Positions 1-7,608 of a stretch of 64,000 nt of DNA are shown piece after piece. A program made the position numbers and the translations under genes. The stretch is from positions 620,001-684,000 of the forward strand of contig CAVTBJ010000012.1 in assembly GCA_963732925.1 (NCBI GenBank), in the 5' to 3' direction. Origin of the DNA: DASZRZ01 sp963732925 (GTDB lineage: Bacteria; Acidobacteriota; Terriglobia; Terriglobales; Acidobacteriaceae). The notes below the pieces were generated by a model. The model saw only the letters and a list, made by a program, of their open reading frames with translations, ran no database searches and was not told where the DNA came from. Every line of letters starts with the position of its first letter. Within the stretch, counting starts at the first letter, position 1.

Positions 1-228
1 AAGGTTAGAGGGTATCCGGAATCGCCAAGGAACGACCCCGGGAGAGAAACAGGGGGCCGACAACCAGAAGGGGCTAGTCTAGTCCCAATTCCCCGGTCAC
101 GAACTGTGGAAATCCCACCACGGGCACGAGCGTGAGTGGATTCTGGGCAGCGCGCGTGCATGGCTCAGCTAAACAGGGCAGAGCCGTGGCGAAGAAACGA
201 GGGGACGACGACGGCAGGGAAACTCGGG

Positions 229-549
229 TTATGTGGGCAGGAGGTAGCGAGTGACCAGGCGTTCCACGTCGGCTTCGGCTTCGGGACGCAACTGCAGGAA
301 CTGAACCCCGACGCCAACCTTGTCCACGTGGCGGACGACGGCTTCGATGGTATGAGTGGTGGAGCTTTGCGAACCCGCCAGGCAGAGAGCCTCGGCGGTT
401 CCGACCGAAAAGGGGGAGTCGGTCTGAAAGAACAGCCCTCCCATGCCAATCACGCGCACTGGCCCTAGGATGCTTCCCTTGTCCGAATGGACGTAGACTC
501 CTGCATCAAGTGGCAGGTAAACCCGGGGATGCGTGCGCTGCGCGGACAT
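229..549 (-). CDS. PilZ-domain protein
   Basis: A 106-residue protein made of a single PilZ-like domain, the family that binds the second messenger cyclic di-GMP. The N-terminal RxxxR motif is present (RTHPR, residues 5-9), followed by a beta-strand-rich body. The usual DxSxxG motif is degenerate (VIGMGG around residue 36), so ligand binding is not assured. I start at the ATG at 549 because AAGGTGA lies just upstream; the reading frame stays open further upstream, but that part is low-complexity and has no ribosome site. The gene stands alone, and nothing nearby names its target. The fold assignment is fairly sure; the cellular role is unknown. Confidence 0.75.
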   Translation of the reverse strand: MSAQRTHPRVYLPLDAGVYVHSDKGSILGPVRVIGMGGLFFQTDSPFSVGTAEALCLAGSQSSTTHTIEAVVRHVDKVGVGVQFLQLRPEAEADVERLVTRYLLPT

Positions 550-1087
550 TCGTTTCACCTTACGAGATAGCGGTATGTCGAACAGGATACTCGGTTTTTC
601 CGCCAGCGGGTGTGTACCCGCCCGGTACGGGGAGGCTCGACCTTTGGTGCGGGCGGAACGGTGAGGAGCAGAGCCCAGAGCGGGAACGGGAATGGTGGAA
701 ACCCCGGGGAATGAACGGCTGTGGGCGGGCAATTCTCAATAAGGACCCGGCGGGTGAGCGGCGCGGAAGGTGAGTTTTGACCGGGGACAGCCGACGGGGG
801 AAAGAGGAATTTCCTTGCGGTGAGGGGAGCGCCACCTTGGGGTCTGAGCGTGAACCGCATGGGAATCATGGCGTCCGGCCGTACCCTTCGGGGAAGAATG
901 GAAGGGGCGTGCCGCCACTATGGAGGAAGGCGGAAAATATGCGCCCGCAGATTTCCGCTTGCCGGGAGCAAAAACGTTTGGGGAAAGCCGTATAATTCGA
1001 GTGTTACCTGGCGAAGCACCCCGACGTCCTTGTTGAGTCGCCGGCGCTTTTGCGAGACCCAACGGCAACTCAATTTCGAGGAAGATC
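550..1087. other. Intergenic region with a possible -10 box
   Basis: This stretch lies between the divergent PilZ and RRM genes. Open frames in it look like non-coding GC-rich sequence. A TATAAT hexamer at 991-996 sits about 90 bases before the RRM gene and could be its -10 element, but no convincing -35 box is at the right distance. A long 5' leader would follow. Nothing else was recognised. Confidence 0.35.
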
Positions 1088-1426
1088 GTGAAAAAAATAT
1101 TCGTAGGAAACTTCTCTTTCAGCACAACTGAATCAGAGCTCCGCCAGCTTTTCGAGCCGCATGGCGCCGTGGACAGTGTGACGGTAGTGACAGACCGTGA
1201 TACGGGACGTTCCCGCGGTTTTGGATTTGTGGAAATGCCCAATAACGGGGAAGCGGATTCCGCCATCACCGCCCTGAATGGACAGGATGTTGGCGGTCGC
1301 GCTCTCACCGTGAACGAGGCACGTCCCAAAACTGAACGAAGCGGCGGACCACGAGGCGGAGGCCGGGGCGGAAGCCGGGATGATTATCGCGGCCATGCCC
1401 GCCAGCCACGCGAGCCCCGCTGGTAG
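1088..1426 (+). CDS. RNA-binding protein with one RRM domain
   Basis: A 112-residue protein with one RNA recognition motif at about residues 1-80 and a Gly/Arg-rich tail (residues 81-112). RNP2 (KIFVGNF) and RNP1 (RGFGFVEM) are intact, including the aromatic residues that stack on RNA bases. This is the layout of the small glycine-rich RRM proteins of cyanobacteria and many environmental bacteria, often linked to cold or stress responses and thought to act as RNA chaperones. The start is GTG at 1088, preceded by GAGGAAG. It appears monocistronic. The family is certain; its RNA targets are not visible. Confidence 0.92.
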   Translation: MKKIFVGNFSFSTTESELRQLFEPHGAVDSVTVVTDRDTGRSRGFGFVEMPNNGEADSAITALNGQDVGGRALTVNEARPKTERSGGPRGGGRGGSRDDYRGHARQPREPRW

Positions 1427-1460
1427 GCGGCAACTTCGTCAATCCTGCAGTTTTCCCAAC

Positions 1461-1509
1461 CGTGCTGCCCGCCAAAGCGATTTGCAAACTTTGCTTTGCG
1501 GGCAGCACG
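1461..1509. terminator. Long inverted repeat, possible terminator
   Basis: CGTGCTGCCCGC plus AAAGC on the left arm (1461-1478) pairs with GCTTTGCGGGCAGCACG on the right arm (1493-1509), with one bulged base and a 14-base loop. It lies 35 bases after the RRM stop codon. No T-tract follows, so it may be a 3'-end stabiliser or a factor-dependent terminator rather than a classical intrinsic one. Confidence 0.5.
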
Positions 1510-1634
1510 CGTTGCTGTGTGCCTCAACATCTCTTCCTTGCTCCCCCCCCCGGGGATTGGCCTAAGGCGGGCTGACCAGGGGAAGCCGCCTTGGCGCGCA
1601 CGGCGAGCGCACCGCAGCTTCCGTCTGGTGAGCT

Positions 1635-1877
1635 TCACGGGCGGCATTGTTCGGCCCGGCGCACACGATTCCGCAGTCCCAGCAGAATGCGGGAGACTTC
1701 GCGCACGGCAGTGTCAAAGTCGAAATCCGAACCCCAGATGAGCGGCTGGTTACCTCGAATGTAGCGCACCGCGAAGTCGTATTTCTCTCCGTGTTGTTTC
1801 AGGATGCCCAGAAAAGGCTTGCAGCGCAGTTGCAGGACTTCTTCTTCGCCGCTGACGATTCTATTTTTCGTGAACAT
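1635..1877 (-). CDS. Small hypothetical protein
   Basis: An 80-residue protein I do not recognise. It starts with ATG at 1877 after a good purine-rich site (AGAAGGGGG). The sequence is mixed alpha/beta and soluble, with an acidic aromatic stretch (WGSDFDFDTA) and a basic C-terminus; no signal peptide or membrane segment. The good ribosome site and natural-looking composition suggest a real gene rather than a chance frame. No neighbour suggests a role. Confidence 0.55.
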   Translation of the reverse strand: MFTKNRIVSGEEEVLQLRCKPFLGILKQHGEKYDFAVRYIRGNQPLIWGSDFDFDTAVREVSRILLGLRNRVRRAEQCRP

Positions 1878-2261
1878 CGTTCTACCCCCTTCTTCGCTTT
1901 CTGGTGAATGTGCACGCCGGATGCCAGGGGAGAATGGCGGGACGGCAGGGAAAAAGGACGGAGGAATGCCCGCCCCCTTCTAGGACATTGCCCGGCTGCG
2001 TGGAGGAGTGTTCCGGCGGTTGCAGACAGAACTGGCATTATTTTCCGCGAGTGAGAATTTTTGGCGACCACCGTAACCCTTCGCCAAAATCAGGCCAAGG
2101 GGTCGCGACGCTCCGCCAGCCGAAACCAGAGGAATGGCGGGGCAACCCGTCGTCAATCCTGAATTTTTGAGTTTTCCCGAGCTGCGATTGGCTATAAGGG
2201 TTCCGCTTCCAGAACGGAAAGCGGAGAATTGGTGAAAGATTTCGAAGTCGCGGGTAAGTGT
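1878..2261. other. Intergenic region, nothing recognised
   Basis: I see no gene, RNA or repeat in this stretch between the small hypothetical gene and tRNA-Leu. Frames crossing it run into the tRNA or have unlikely composition. Confidence 0.4.
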
Positions 2262-2348
2262 TGGTGCCGGGAGGGGGACTTGAACCCCCACAGCCCGAAG
2301 GCCGGCGGATTTTGAGTCCGCTGCGTCTGCCAATTCCGCCATCCCGGC
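2262..2348 (-). tRNA. tRNA-Leu (anticodon CAA)
   Basis: A full 87-nt tRNA on the minus strand with an encoded CCA end. The acceptor stem GCCGGGA pairs with TCCCGGC, the discriminator is A, the anticodon loop CTCAAAA gives CAA, the long variable arm typical of tRNA-Leu is present, and the T arm carries GGTTCAAGTCC. A partial second copy of its 5' half lies 2.2 kb away at 4512-4553, suggesting this gene was an integration site. Confidence 0.97.
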
Positions 2349-2479
2349 TTATTTTGGAAGGCATTGAGAAGGTTCGGCTTCACCATGGCTTGATCAGCCG
2401 GATACTGCCCCTGGTCTTCGGCTTCTCGGCCTGAACTTTGGCCGTTCTCCGAATTCAGCTTGTTTTTGGTCGAGCAGAT

Positions 2480-3091
2480 TTATGACCCGATGTATTTTCT
2501 TGCGAGTTCCGCGATTGCAGGCAGGACCGGAGTGAGAATCGTTACGTAGTCTGCGGTTGCGGCAATGAAGGCAGACAACTTTTCACCAAACGAATTTGTC
2601 CCCTGTGCTTTTTCCAGTTCCTCCAATTTCTGAAGAATATTGGCTTGATCCCCTGCCGCAACCTGCTGTGTGATCACATCACGGACTTTGCTGAACAATT
2701 GCTCTTGGCTGATCGTGTTGACCGACTCATCTGTGCTTTGAAAATTGAGACGAGCATTGTCCTGCAAGTGGTATGTGATATTGATTCCGGTTTCAGGCTT
2801 CTTCATCTTTGGCATAACCCTTCTCTGCTCGATCTGGCAGACCAACTCACTTTTGATGGCTTCGGTTTTAAGCGTCAGTTGCCGTTCGAAGTTTTCGTAT
2901 CTGATGCGACTGGATGGATTAGCGCGTCCTGTGCGCTGTGCCATCAGGTCGTTCCTTTGCTTTGCATTGCTGCTGGTTGCATGAATTAGAACCTCTCGCA
3001 TGTCCTCCACGTCTTTGAGAATCGCAGCCTCATCGAAGGGGACACTATAAAGTTCATATGCATCCAATAGCGCATCGCCTAGAACCTTCAA
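2480..3091 (-). CDS. Hypothetical protein of the tRNA-Leu island
   Basis: About 203 residues, mostly helical. The N-terminal half carries charged heptad-like stretches (residues 20-90). A middle segment around residues 100-125 (NITYHLQDNARLNFQSTDES) and the C-terminal helices resemble my memory of the region that follows AbiTii-type domains in some bacterial proteins, but I cannot confirm that. The start is uncertain: TTG at 3091 lies four bases after the previous stop, and the next ATG is 30 codons in. It is the last gene of a tightly spaced minus-strand operon, and the DNA is AT-richer than its surroundings, suggesting acquisition. Function is unknown; a defence role is only a guess. Confidence 0.6.
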   Translation of the reverse strand: MKVLGDALLDAYELYSVPFDEAAILKDVEDMREVLIHATSSNAKQRNDLMAQRTGRANPSSRIRYENFERQLTLKTEAIKSELVCQIEQRRVMPKMKKPETGINITYHLQDNARLNFQSTDESVNTISQEQLFSKVRDVITQQVAAGDQANILQKLEELEKAQGTNSFGEKLSAFIAATADYVTILTPVLPAIAELARKYIGS

Positions 3092-3095
3092 AAGT

Positions 3096-3287
3096 CTATT
3101 GATCTTTTCCGAAATGAATACGAATCATCTCGTGATCCATGGCGCTGCCACAAGAGTTTCCGCTGACTGCCATCCTTTCACTAGCATTGGCTATTTCGAG
3201 CCGAACAGCGTCGTTTTCCCTAAGCTGTGCGGCTGTGAAGGCATTTTTCACATATTTCTCAATTTTTTGTTCGGTATCGGCGTCCAT
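3096..3287 (-). CDS. Small hypothetical protein of the island operon
   Basis: A 63-residue charged, helical protein starting with ATG at 3287, with AAGGAT immediately upstream. It lies only four bases from the genes on either side, so the three are probably translated from one message. The sequence contains no known motif, signal peptide or membrane segment. Not recognised. Confidence 0.55.
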   Translation of the reverse strand: MDADTEQKIEKYVKNAFTAAQLRENDAVRLEIANASERMAVSGNSCGSAMDHEMIRIHFGKDQ

Positions 3288-3291
3288 ATCC

Positions 3292-3792
3292 TTACATCCC
3301 CGCCTTCTGAGGTTGTGCCTTGGGCTGCTCCGGTGGTCCTATCCATGCAAATGTGACCTTATCGGTTGTGTGTTTGCGCTTGAACTGATCGATGAGGATT
3401 ACCCTGCCAGTAAAATCTTCGCCTTCTTTCCCAATGATCGGAGCAACGAAAAGCGCGATGTGCTGACGCCTCACGGTGGATGTAGGTGGTATCTCCATGT
3501 CCAGATGGAATGAAACTCTCGGTTTCGTGCCTTTGACATATCCCCCTCCCCAAACCAGCACACCTTCGTTGCCGTCATTGGTGATGTCAGCGGTAAACCT
3601 CACCTGCATGAAGCGTATCGAACCTGACGATGCAATGCACCAGATGTCAGTGAATGGATGCACATGGATGTGCAATTTCGGTTTGCGTCTGAGTCGGTGC
3701 CCTATGCGTTCCGCGATAGGGTTGGCGATCATCGTAAACACCTTCAGAAGGGTTTCAAACAATGCTTGCCAGAAGCCGGGTGCGGTGGTCAT
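3292..3792 (-). CDS. Hypothetical beta-rich protein with N-terminal hydrophobic helix
   Basis: A 166-residue protein. Residues 5-28 are an amphipathic to hydrophobic helix (WQALFETLLKVFTMIANPIA) followed by a basic patch, so it may sit at the inner face of the membrane. Residues 38-155 alternate strands and turns like an Ig-like or jelly-roll fold, with two conserved-looking stretches (HIHVHP and GRVILIDQFKRKH). The tail is Pro/Gln-rich. It starts with ATG at 3792, eight bases after the stop of a 42-codon frame, and is followed after four bases by the next gene. I recognise no function. Confidence 0.6.
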   Translation of the reverse strand: MTTAPGFWQALFETLLKVFTMIANPIAERIGHRLRRKPKLHIHVHPFTDIWCIASSGSIRFMQVRFTADITNDGNEGVLVWGGGYVKGTKPRVSFHLDMEIPPTSTVRRQHIALFVAPIIGKEGEDFTGRVILIDQFKRKHTTDKVTFAWIGPPEQPKAQPQKAGM

Positions 3793-3800
3793 TCTCTCAG

Positions 3801-3929
3801 CTATTTCTCGTCCGGATAATCCCGTTTGGCGATCTTCTTAAGCAGCTTGAAAAACCCGGTCTTGTCGAACTGCCCATACTTGTTGACTGGTGCGCTAGCG
3901 ATTGCATCAATCACGGCGGGGTGAAGCAT
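3801..3929 (-). CDS. 42-residue frame, in frame after an upstream stop
   Basis: A short frame from ATG at 3929 encoding a basic, lysine-rich helix-forming peptide (contains FFKLLKKIAKRDYP). It is in the same frame as the gene ending at 3960-3962: only that TAA and ten further codons separate the two. So it is either a small independent gene, eight bases upstream of the next one, or the true C-terminus of the upstream protein cut off by one stop codon. Composition looks protein-like. Confidence 0.4.
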   Translation of the reverse strand: MLHPAVIDAIASAPVNKYGQFDKTGFFKLLKKIAKRDYPDEK

Positions 3930-3959
3930 CCCGGCTTCGGGATCGTCCTCAGCGTCTTT

Positions 3960-4337
3960 TTACCAGTACGTAAATTTCTTTCTGCCAACATCGTTGAAAA
4001 GGAAATAGAACGCCATCATGCGAATCGTGATCGCTTGCTTCAGCGGGTGACTCCTGTAGTGTTCGTTTAAGGCACCCATGCCCCTGTGAAGCGGTGTGTC
4101 CTTGGGAACGATGCGAGAACCACGCACCAGAAACATTTCCTGTAGCGGGTCAGGCAGGGAGCCGTGAAAAATTTGGGCGGTCAACGTATGCCCGATTTCG
4201 ATACCACGATCCTCAGGATTGACAGTGGGCATCTTCTGGATGAGCCCGGCTTGGAAGACCTGAAAGGCAAACAGCATCTCATCGCTGCCTACAGTTGGAA
4301 GGGGCAGCTTTAATGGCGGTGGGGGTGGAAGCGGCAT
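3960..4337 (-). CDS. Hypothetical protein, first gene of the island operon
   Basis: About 125 residues from the ATG at 4337; the frame is open to a TTG at 4478, but the extra 47 residues look random. It begins with a proline-rich stretch (residues 2-15) and continues with a mixed helical body including YRSHPLKQA and a C-terminal aromatic segment. No ribosome site is obvious, so the start is uncertain. The TAA stop is followed in frame by 53 open codons with protein-like composition, so the gene may be truncated by a point mutation. Low relative GC, like its operon partners. Not recognised. Confidence 0.45.
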   Translation of the reverse strand: MPLPPPPPLKLPLPTVGSDEMLFAFQVFQAGLIQKMPTVNPEDRGIEIGHTLTAQIFHGSLPDPLQEMFLVRGSRIVPKDTPLHRGMGALNEHYRSHPLKQAITIRMMAFYFLFNDVGRKKFTYW

Positions 4338-4486
4338 TTCGAGCAGTATACGACGCTGCTGAATGTGCAAAAAGGTGAGCCGTGACTTTGGCTGTTCTTT
4401 GGCTGTAGAGAAGAAAAACCCCTCCAAAACGGGGCAAAAGAGGGCAAATCCGATTTTATTAACGTCCTGTAAATTCAATTACATCA

Positions 4487-4553
4487 ACAAAAAACAAAAG
4501 GCAGACCAGCGTTTTTGAGCCCGCTGTGTGTCTGCCAATTCCGCCATCCCGGC
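4487..4553 (-). repeat. tRNA-Leu 5'-half remnant forming a terminator-like hairpin
   Basis: Positions 4531-4553 repeat 23 bases of the tRNA-Leu 5' end (2326-2348) exactly, and 4512-4525 repeat the anticodon-loop side with one mismatch, after a two-base insertion. Similarity stops just past the anticodon loop. In the minus-strand RNA, GGCAGAC (4530-4536) pairs with GTCTGCC (4500-4506), extended by CAGCG with CGCTG, and a T-rich run follows at 4487-4499. It therefore looks like an att-site relic that now also works as an intrinsic terminator for the FAD monooxygenase gene upstream. Confidence 0.7.
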
Positions 4554-4646
4554 ATGGTTGGCATTTGCAGTTACGTATCATAAAGTAGCGTGCACGAATT
4601 TGCACGTTGGTTCGGCGGCGTCTCGTCGACCGGGGCGATGCCTTTA

Positions 4647-5831
4647 TCAGTAATTGGGAAGCGCTATTTTGTCCCTGAAATCGCGACCCACGGCAAGATC
4701 GGCAATCCAGCGGATCGTCATGAGGTTGAAAATTCGGTTGCGCAAGAACAACCCGAAGTTTGACCTGGGTGCAAAGGCACCGGCAAGGCGCAGCGCCGCC
4801 TTTTGCTTGGCGAGAACGAAGGGCGCGAACAGATTTTGATATCGCGCGAAAGCGCTCGCATAATCGCCGTTCGCACGATGCAGTTCGCCGGCAAGGATAT
4901 AGGCGGATACCATGGCTAAAGCGGAGCCTTGTCCCGCCAGGAACGAGACGCAGAAGGCCGCATCGCCAATCAACGTTGCCCGTCCTCTTGTCCATAATCC
5001 CCGCTCCGGGTCCATGCGTATCTGACTGACACGATCGAAGTACAGATCGTCGGCAGCATCCAGGGCGTCCAGAATTTGCGGACATTCCCAGCCGCTCGCG
5101 CCGAAGCGCCTGCGTAACACGGCCTTTTGCGCCGGAAGGTTTTCGGCGTCTTTAATCTCGTCATCCCTGAATATAAAGAGGAACATCGTGCGGTCGCCGC
5201 GCAAGGCAAACCGGCCCACCTGCTGGTTTTTTTCCGTGTACATCACATAAACGAGTTCGTCTCTTGGCCGGTAGCCGTAGACGGCGAAAGCCGCGACTTT
5301 GAAACCCAGGTATTTCTCGAACTGGTTTTGCGGACCGAAGACAAGTTCGCGCACACGGGAATGCAATCCGTCGGCGCCGACGACGAGATCGAAGTCGCGC
5401 GCGCCGCCGTGTTCAAAAGTGACATGAACATTGTTTTCCGTCTGGTCGATACGCTTCACGCTGTCGCCGAATATCGTTTCGACCTTGCCTTCGATCTTGC
5501 GGAAGATGGCCGCGGCAAGTTCTCCCCTTGGCAGGCTGGTATAGCGGCCTCGCGTCATGCGGACAAAAGCCTCGGCTGGAAACCCGGCTGACCGTTTCCC
5601 GTTGCGGTTCACGGCTCTTACTTCCCGCATCATGTAGCCCTGGCTCATGATCTCCGGAATTAAATTCATGCGGTCCGCAATATCGAAGCCCGCGCCCCAG
5701 AAGTCGATAACGTAGCCGCCGGTTCGCAGGCGAGGTGCCGACTCCAAGAGGGTGGGCTGCATTCCGTAATGGTCCAGCCAGTAGGCGAGCGTTGGCCCGG
5801 CGATTCCCGCGCCTGATATCAAGACTCTCAT
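4647..5831 (-). CDS. FAD-dependent monooxygenase (PHBH/TetX-like)
   Basis: A 394-residue group A flavoprotein hydroxylase, a family that uses NAD(P)H and O2 to hydroxylate aromatic or polyketide-type substrates. Visible motifs: the N-terminal dinucleotide fold SGAGIAGP (residues 6-13), the DG motif VVGADGLHSRVR near residue 155, and the second FAD motif LIGDAA near residue 287. Length is typical. I start at ATG 5831; a GTG lies immediately upstream. It lies between the tRNA-Leu remnant and an integrase remnant, so it may be cargo of a decayed island. Substrate cannot be read from sequence. Confidence 0.85.
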   Translation of the reverse strand: MRVLISGAGIAGPTLAYWLDHYGMQPTLLESAPRLRTGGYVIDFWGAGFDIADRMNLIPEIMSQGYMMREVRAVNRNGKRSAGFPAEAFVRMTRGRYTSLPRGELAAAIFRKIEGKVETIFGDSVKRIDQTENNVHVTFEHGGARDFDLVVGADGLHSRVRELVFGPQNQFEKYLGFKVAAFAVYGYRPRDELVYVMYTEKNQQVGRFALRGDRTMFLFIFRDDEIKDAENLPAQKAVLRRRFGASGWECPQILDALDAADDLYFDRVSQIRMDPERGLWTRGRATLIGDAAFCVSFLAGQGSALAMVSAYILAGELHRANGDYASAFARYQNLFAPFVLAKQKAALRLAGAFAPRSNFGLFLRNRIFNLMTIRWIADLAVGRDFRDKIALPNY

Positions 5832-5885
5832 CACTGGAAATAGAACACGTGGATTGCCGGGTGTCCAGACTGTATGCCGTATTCT

Positions 5886-6119
5886 TCAGGCGTGGATTTG
5901 CACGTCAGTTTCCGTGTTCGGATGCGTTGCCTGATGCCGGATTTTCGGTGGGGTTCTGTTCTTTTTCGGCCTTGGCCTCATCTTGTTGATTTCGGAGGCA
6001 TCAAGGTTTGTCTTGATGTGCGCTGCATGGTATTTCCCGATCATCTCGACGTTGGTGCGGCAGTTCTTGGCGATCGGGTAGATGGAGGCAGGTTCCATCA
6101 GGCGCAGGCAGATGTAGCC
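5886..6119 (-). pseudogene. Tyrosine integrase, C-terminal remnant
   Basis: About 78 codons in one frame, directly after an in-frame TGA, encode what looks like the end of a phage or island integrase: CLRLM, then IAKNCRTNVEMI, the tyrosine region GKYHAAHIKT, and the usual basic tail (MRPRPKKNR). The rest of the catalytic domain and the whole N-terminal part are missing; the MFS gene ends only 20 bases further on. The match is from memory of the family. It supports past integration near tRNA-Leu. Confidence 0.65.
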
Positions 6120-6139
6120 TCACCCGGGGCCATTTCGAT

Positions 6140-7396
6140 TCATGTTCGTTCCACTGTTTCCGGAGCGATGGTTGGGGAAGACTCGTCCCTGACAAAGGCA
6201 ATCCCTTTGGCTTCCGGACCGGACCAGATGACGACCGCGCCCACGAGCAAGACGATGGCGGCCAGCACGCCCATGGAGGAGGCATAGGTGAAGTGCTCTC
6301 CCAGCACGGCTTCCACATAGCTGATGCTGGAAGCAAGCAAGACACCGACCTGGTAGGCGAAGCCCGGGAAGAATCCGCGAAGCTGGCCGGGCGACAGTTC
6401 ATTGATATGGGCGGGGATGACTCCCCAGGCTCCTTGCACCATGAACTGCATGATGAAAGCGCCAACCACGATGAGGGCCTGGTTGGGAGCCATGATCCAC
6501 AACGGGATGGTGACCGCGGCGAGGAGCACGGCCGTGAGCATAGAGCGCCGGCGGCCGATGCGGTCGGAAAAGTGGCCAAACACAATTCCGCCCAGCATGG
6601 CCCCAATCATGGAGATGATGGAGATGATGGCGGTGGCGTCGACGCTGTAGCCGCGCTGCCGCTGCAGGAACGTGGGATAGAGGTCCTGGGTGCCATGGGA
6701 GATGAAGTTCATCATGGCCATCAGGAGCACCAGGTATCCGAACAGCTTCCAGTTTTTAAAGATGAGCCGCTTGTAGGTGCCGGAGTCAGTGCGCGACTGG
6801 TGCCATGCTTTGGGCTCCCGTACCTTCCAGCAGAAATAGAGCGTAATCAACGCCGGCAAAGCACCGACGAAGAACATCGGTCTCCAGCCCCAGCGGGGAA
6901 ACACGGTGTAGTAGCAGACGGCAGCGAGGATGTTCCCCATCGCGTAGCCCTCCTGCAGCAAACCGGAGGCGATGCCTCGCCATTTTTTGGGCACGGATTC
7001 CATGGTGAGGGAGGCGCCTACGCCCCACTCCCCACCCATGCCGATGCCATAGAGCAGGCGAAGCACGAGAAAAACAGCGTAGGTGGGGGCCAGTCCGGAG
7101 AGCACCTCCATGAGCGTGTAAAAGATGATGTTGGCAATCAGAAGAAGGCGTCTGCCGTAGCGATCGGCCAGCAATCCGAAGACAAACGCTCCCACCGGGC
7201 GCATGGCCAGGCTGCCGGTAATGGTGAGGGCAATCTCGGGGATGGAGCGGCCGAAATCCCTAGCAACGGCGGAGAGGATAAATACGAGAACGAAGAAGTC
7301 GAAGGCATCGATGGTCCAGCCGAGGAATCCGGCCATCAGTGCATTGCGCGCGTTGGCCCGGTCTTCAGCCGGATTCAGGGCAGCAAGAGAGGTCAT
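6140..7396 (-). CDS. MFS transporter, SHS/carboxylate type
   Basis: A 418-residue major facilitator with 12 predicted membrane segments. The signature loop between helices 2 and 3 is clear (DRYGRR near residue 83), a matching motif occurs in the second half (SDRIGRRRS), and helix 4 carries GIGMGGEWGVG, typical of the sialate/lactate (SHS) and aromatic-acid proton symporters. It probably imports an organic acid with protons across the inner membrane. AAAGGT precedes the ATG. No catabolic genes adjoin it, so the substrate is open. Confidence 0.88.
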   Translation of the reverse strand: MTSLAALNPAEDRANARNALMAGFLGWTIDAFDFFVLVFILSAVARDFGRSIPEIALTITGSLAMRPVGAFVFGLLADRYGRRLLLIANIIFYTLMEVLSGLAPTYAVFLVLRLLYGIGMGGEWGVGASLTMESVPKKWRGIASGLLQEGYAMGNILAAVCYYTVFPRWGWRPMFFVGALPALITLYFCWKVREPKAWHQSRTDSGTYKRLIFKNWKLFGYLVLLMAMMNFISHGTQDLYPTFLQRQRGYSVDATAIISIISMIGAMLGGIVFGHFSDRIGRRRSMLTAVLLAAVTIPLWIMAPNQALIVVGAFIMQFMVQGAWGVIPAHINELSPGQLRGFFPGFAYQVGVLLASSISYVEAVLGEHFTYASSMGVLAAIVLLVGAVVIWSGPEAKGIAFVRDESSPTIAPETVERT

Positions 7397-7608
7397 TGGG
7401 TACCTTTATGATTGGATCAATCGTCCGCTGATGCAGCCGCAGGCGTCGAGTGTGCGGTGCCTCGCCCAAGCCACGGCAACCATGTGTTGAGCTCAAACGC
7501 TGAGCTCAAAGGGCTGTACTCTAGCACAGAACAGCGCGCCTCCAGGGCCGCGCTGCATCGGCCACGCGCCTGTCCGTCCGATTGCTTTGCGGAAGTCGCC
7601 GCAGGCTC

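Noticed and set aside
2038..2364. Open frames reading MAELADAADSKS and related peptides
   Set aside because: This is the well-known artefact of translating a tRNA-Leu gene.
5127..5591. Plus-strand 154-codon gene
   Set aside because: Antisense to the FAD monooxygenase, which has all flavin motifs.
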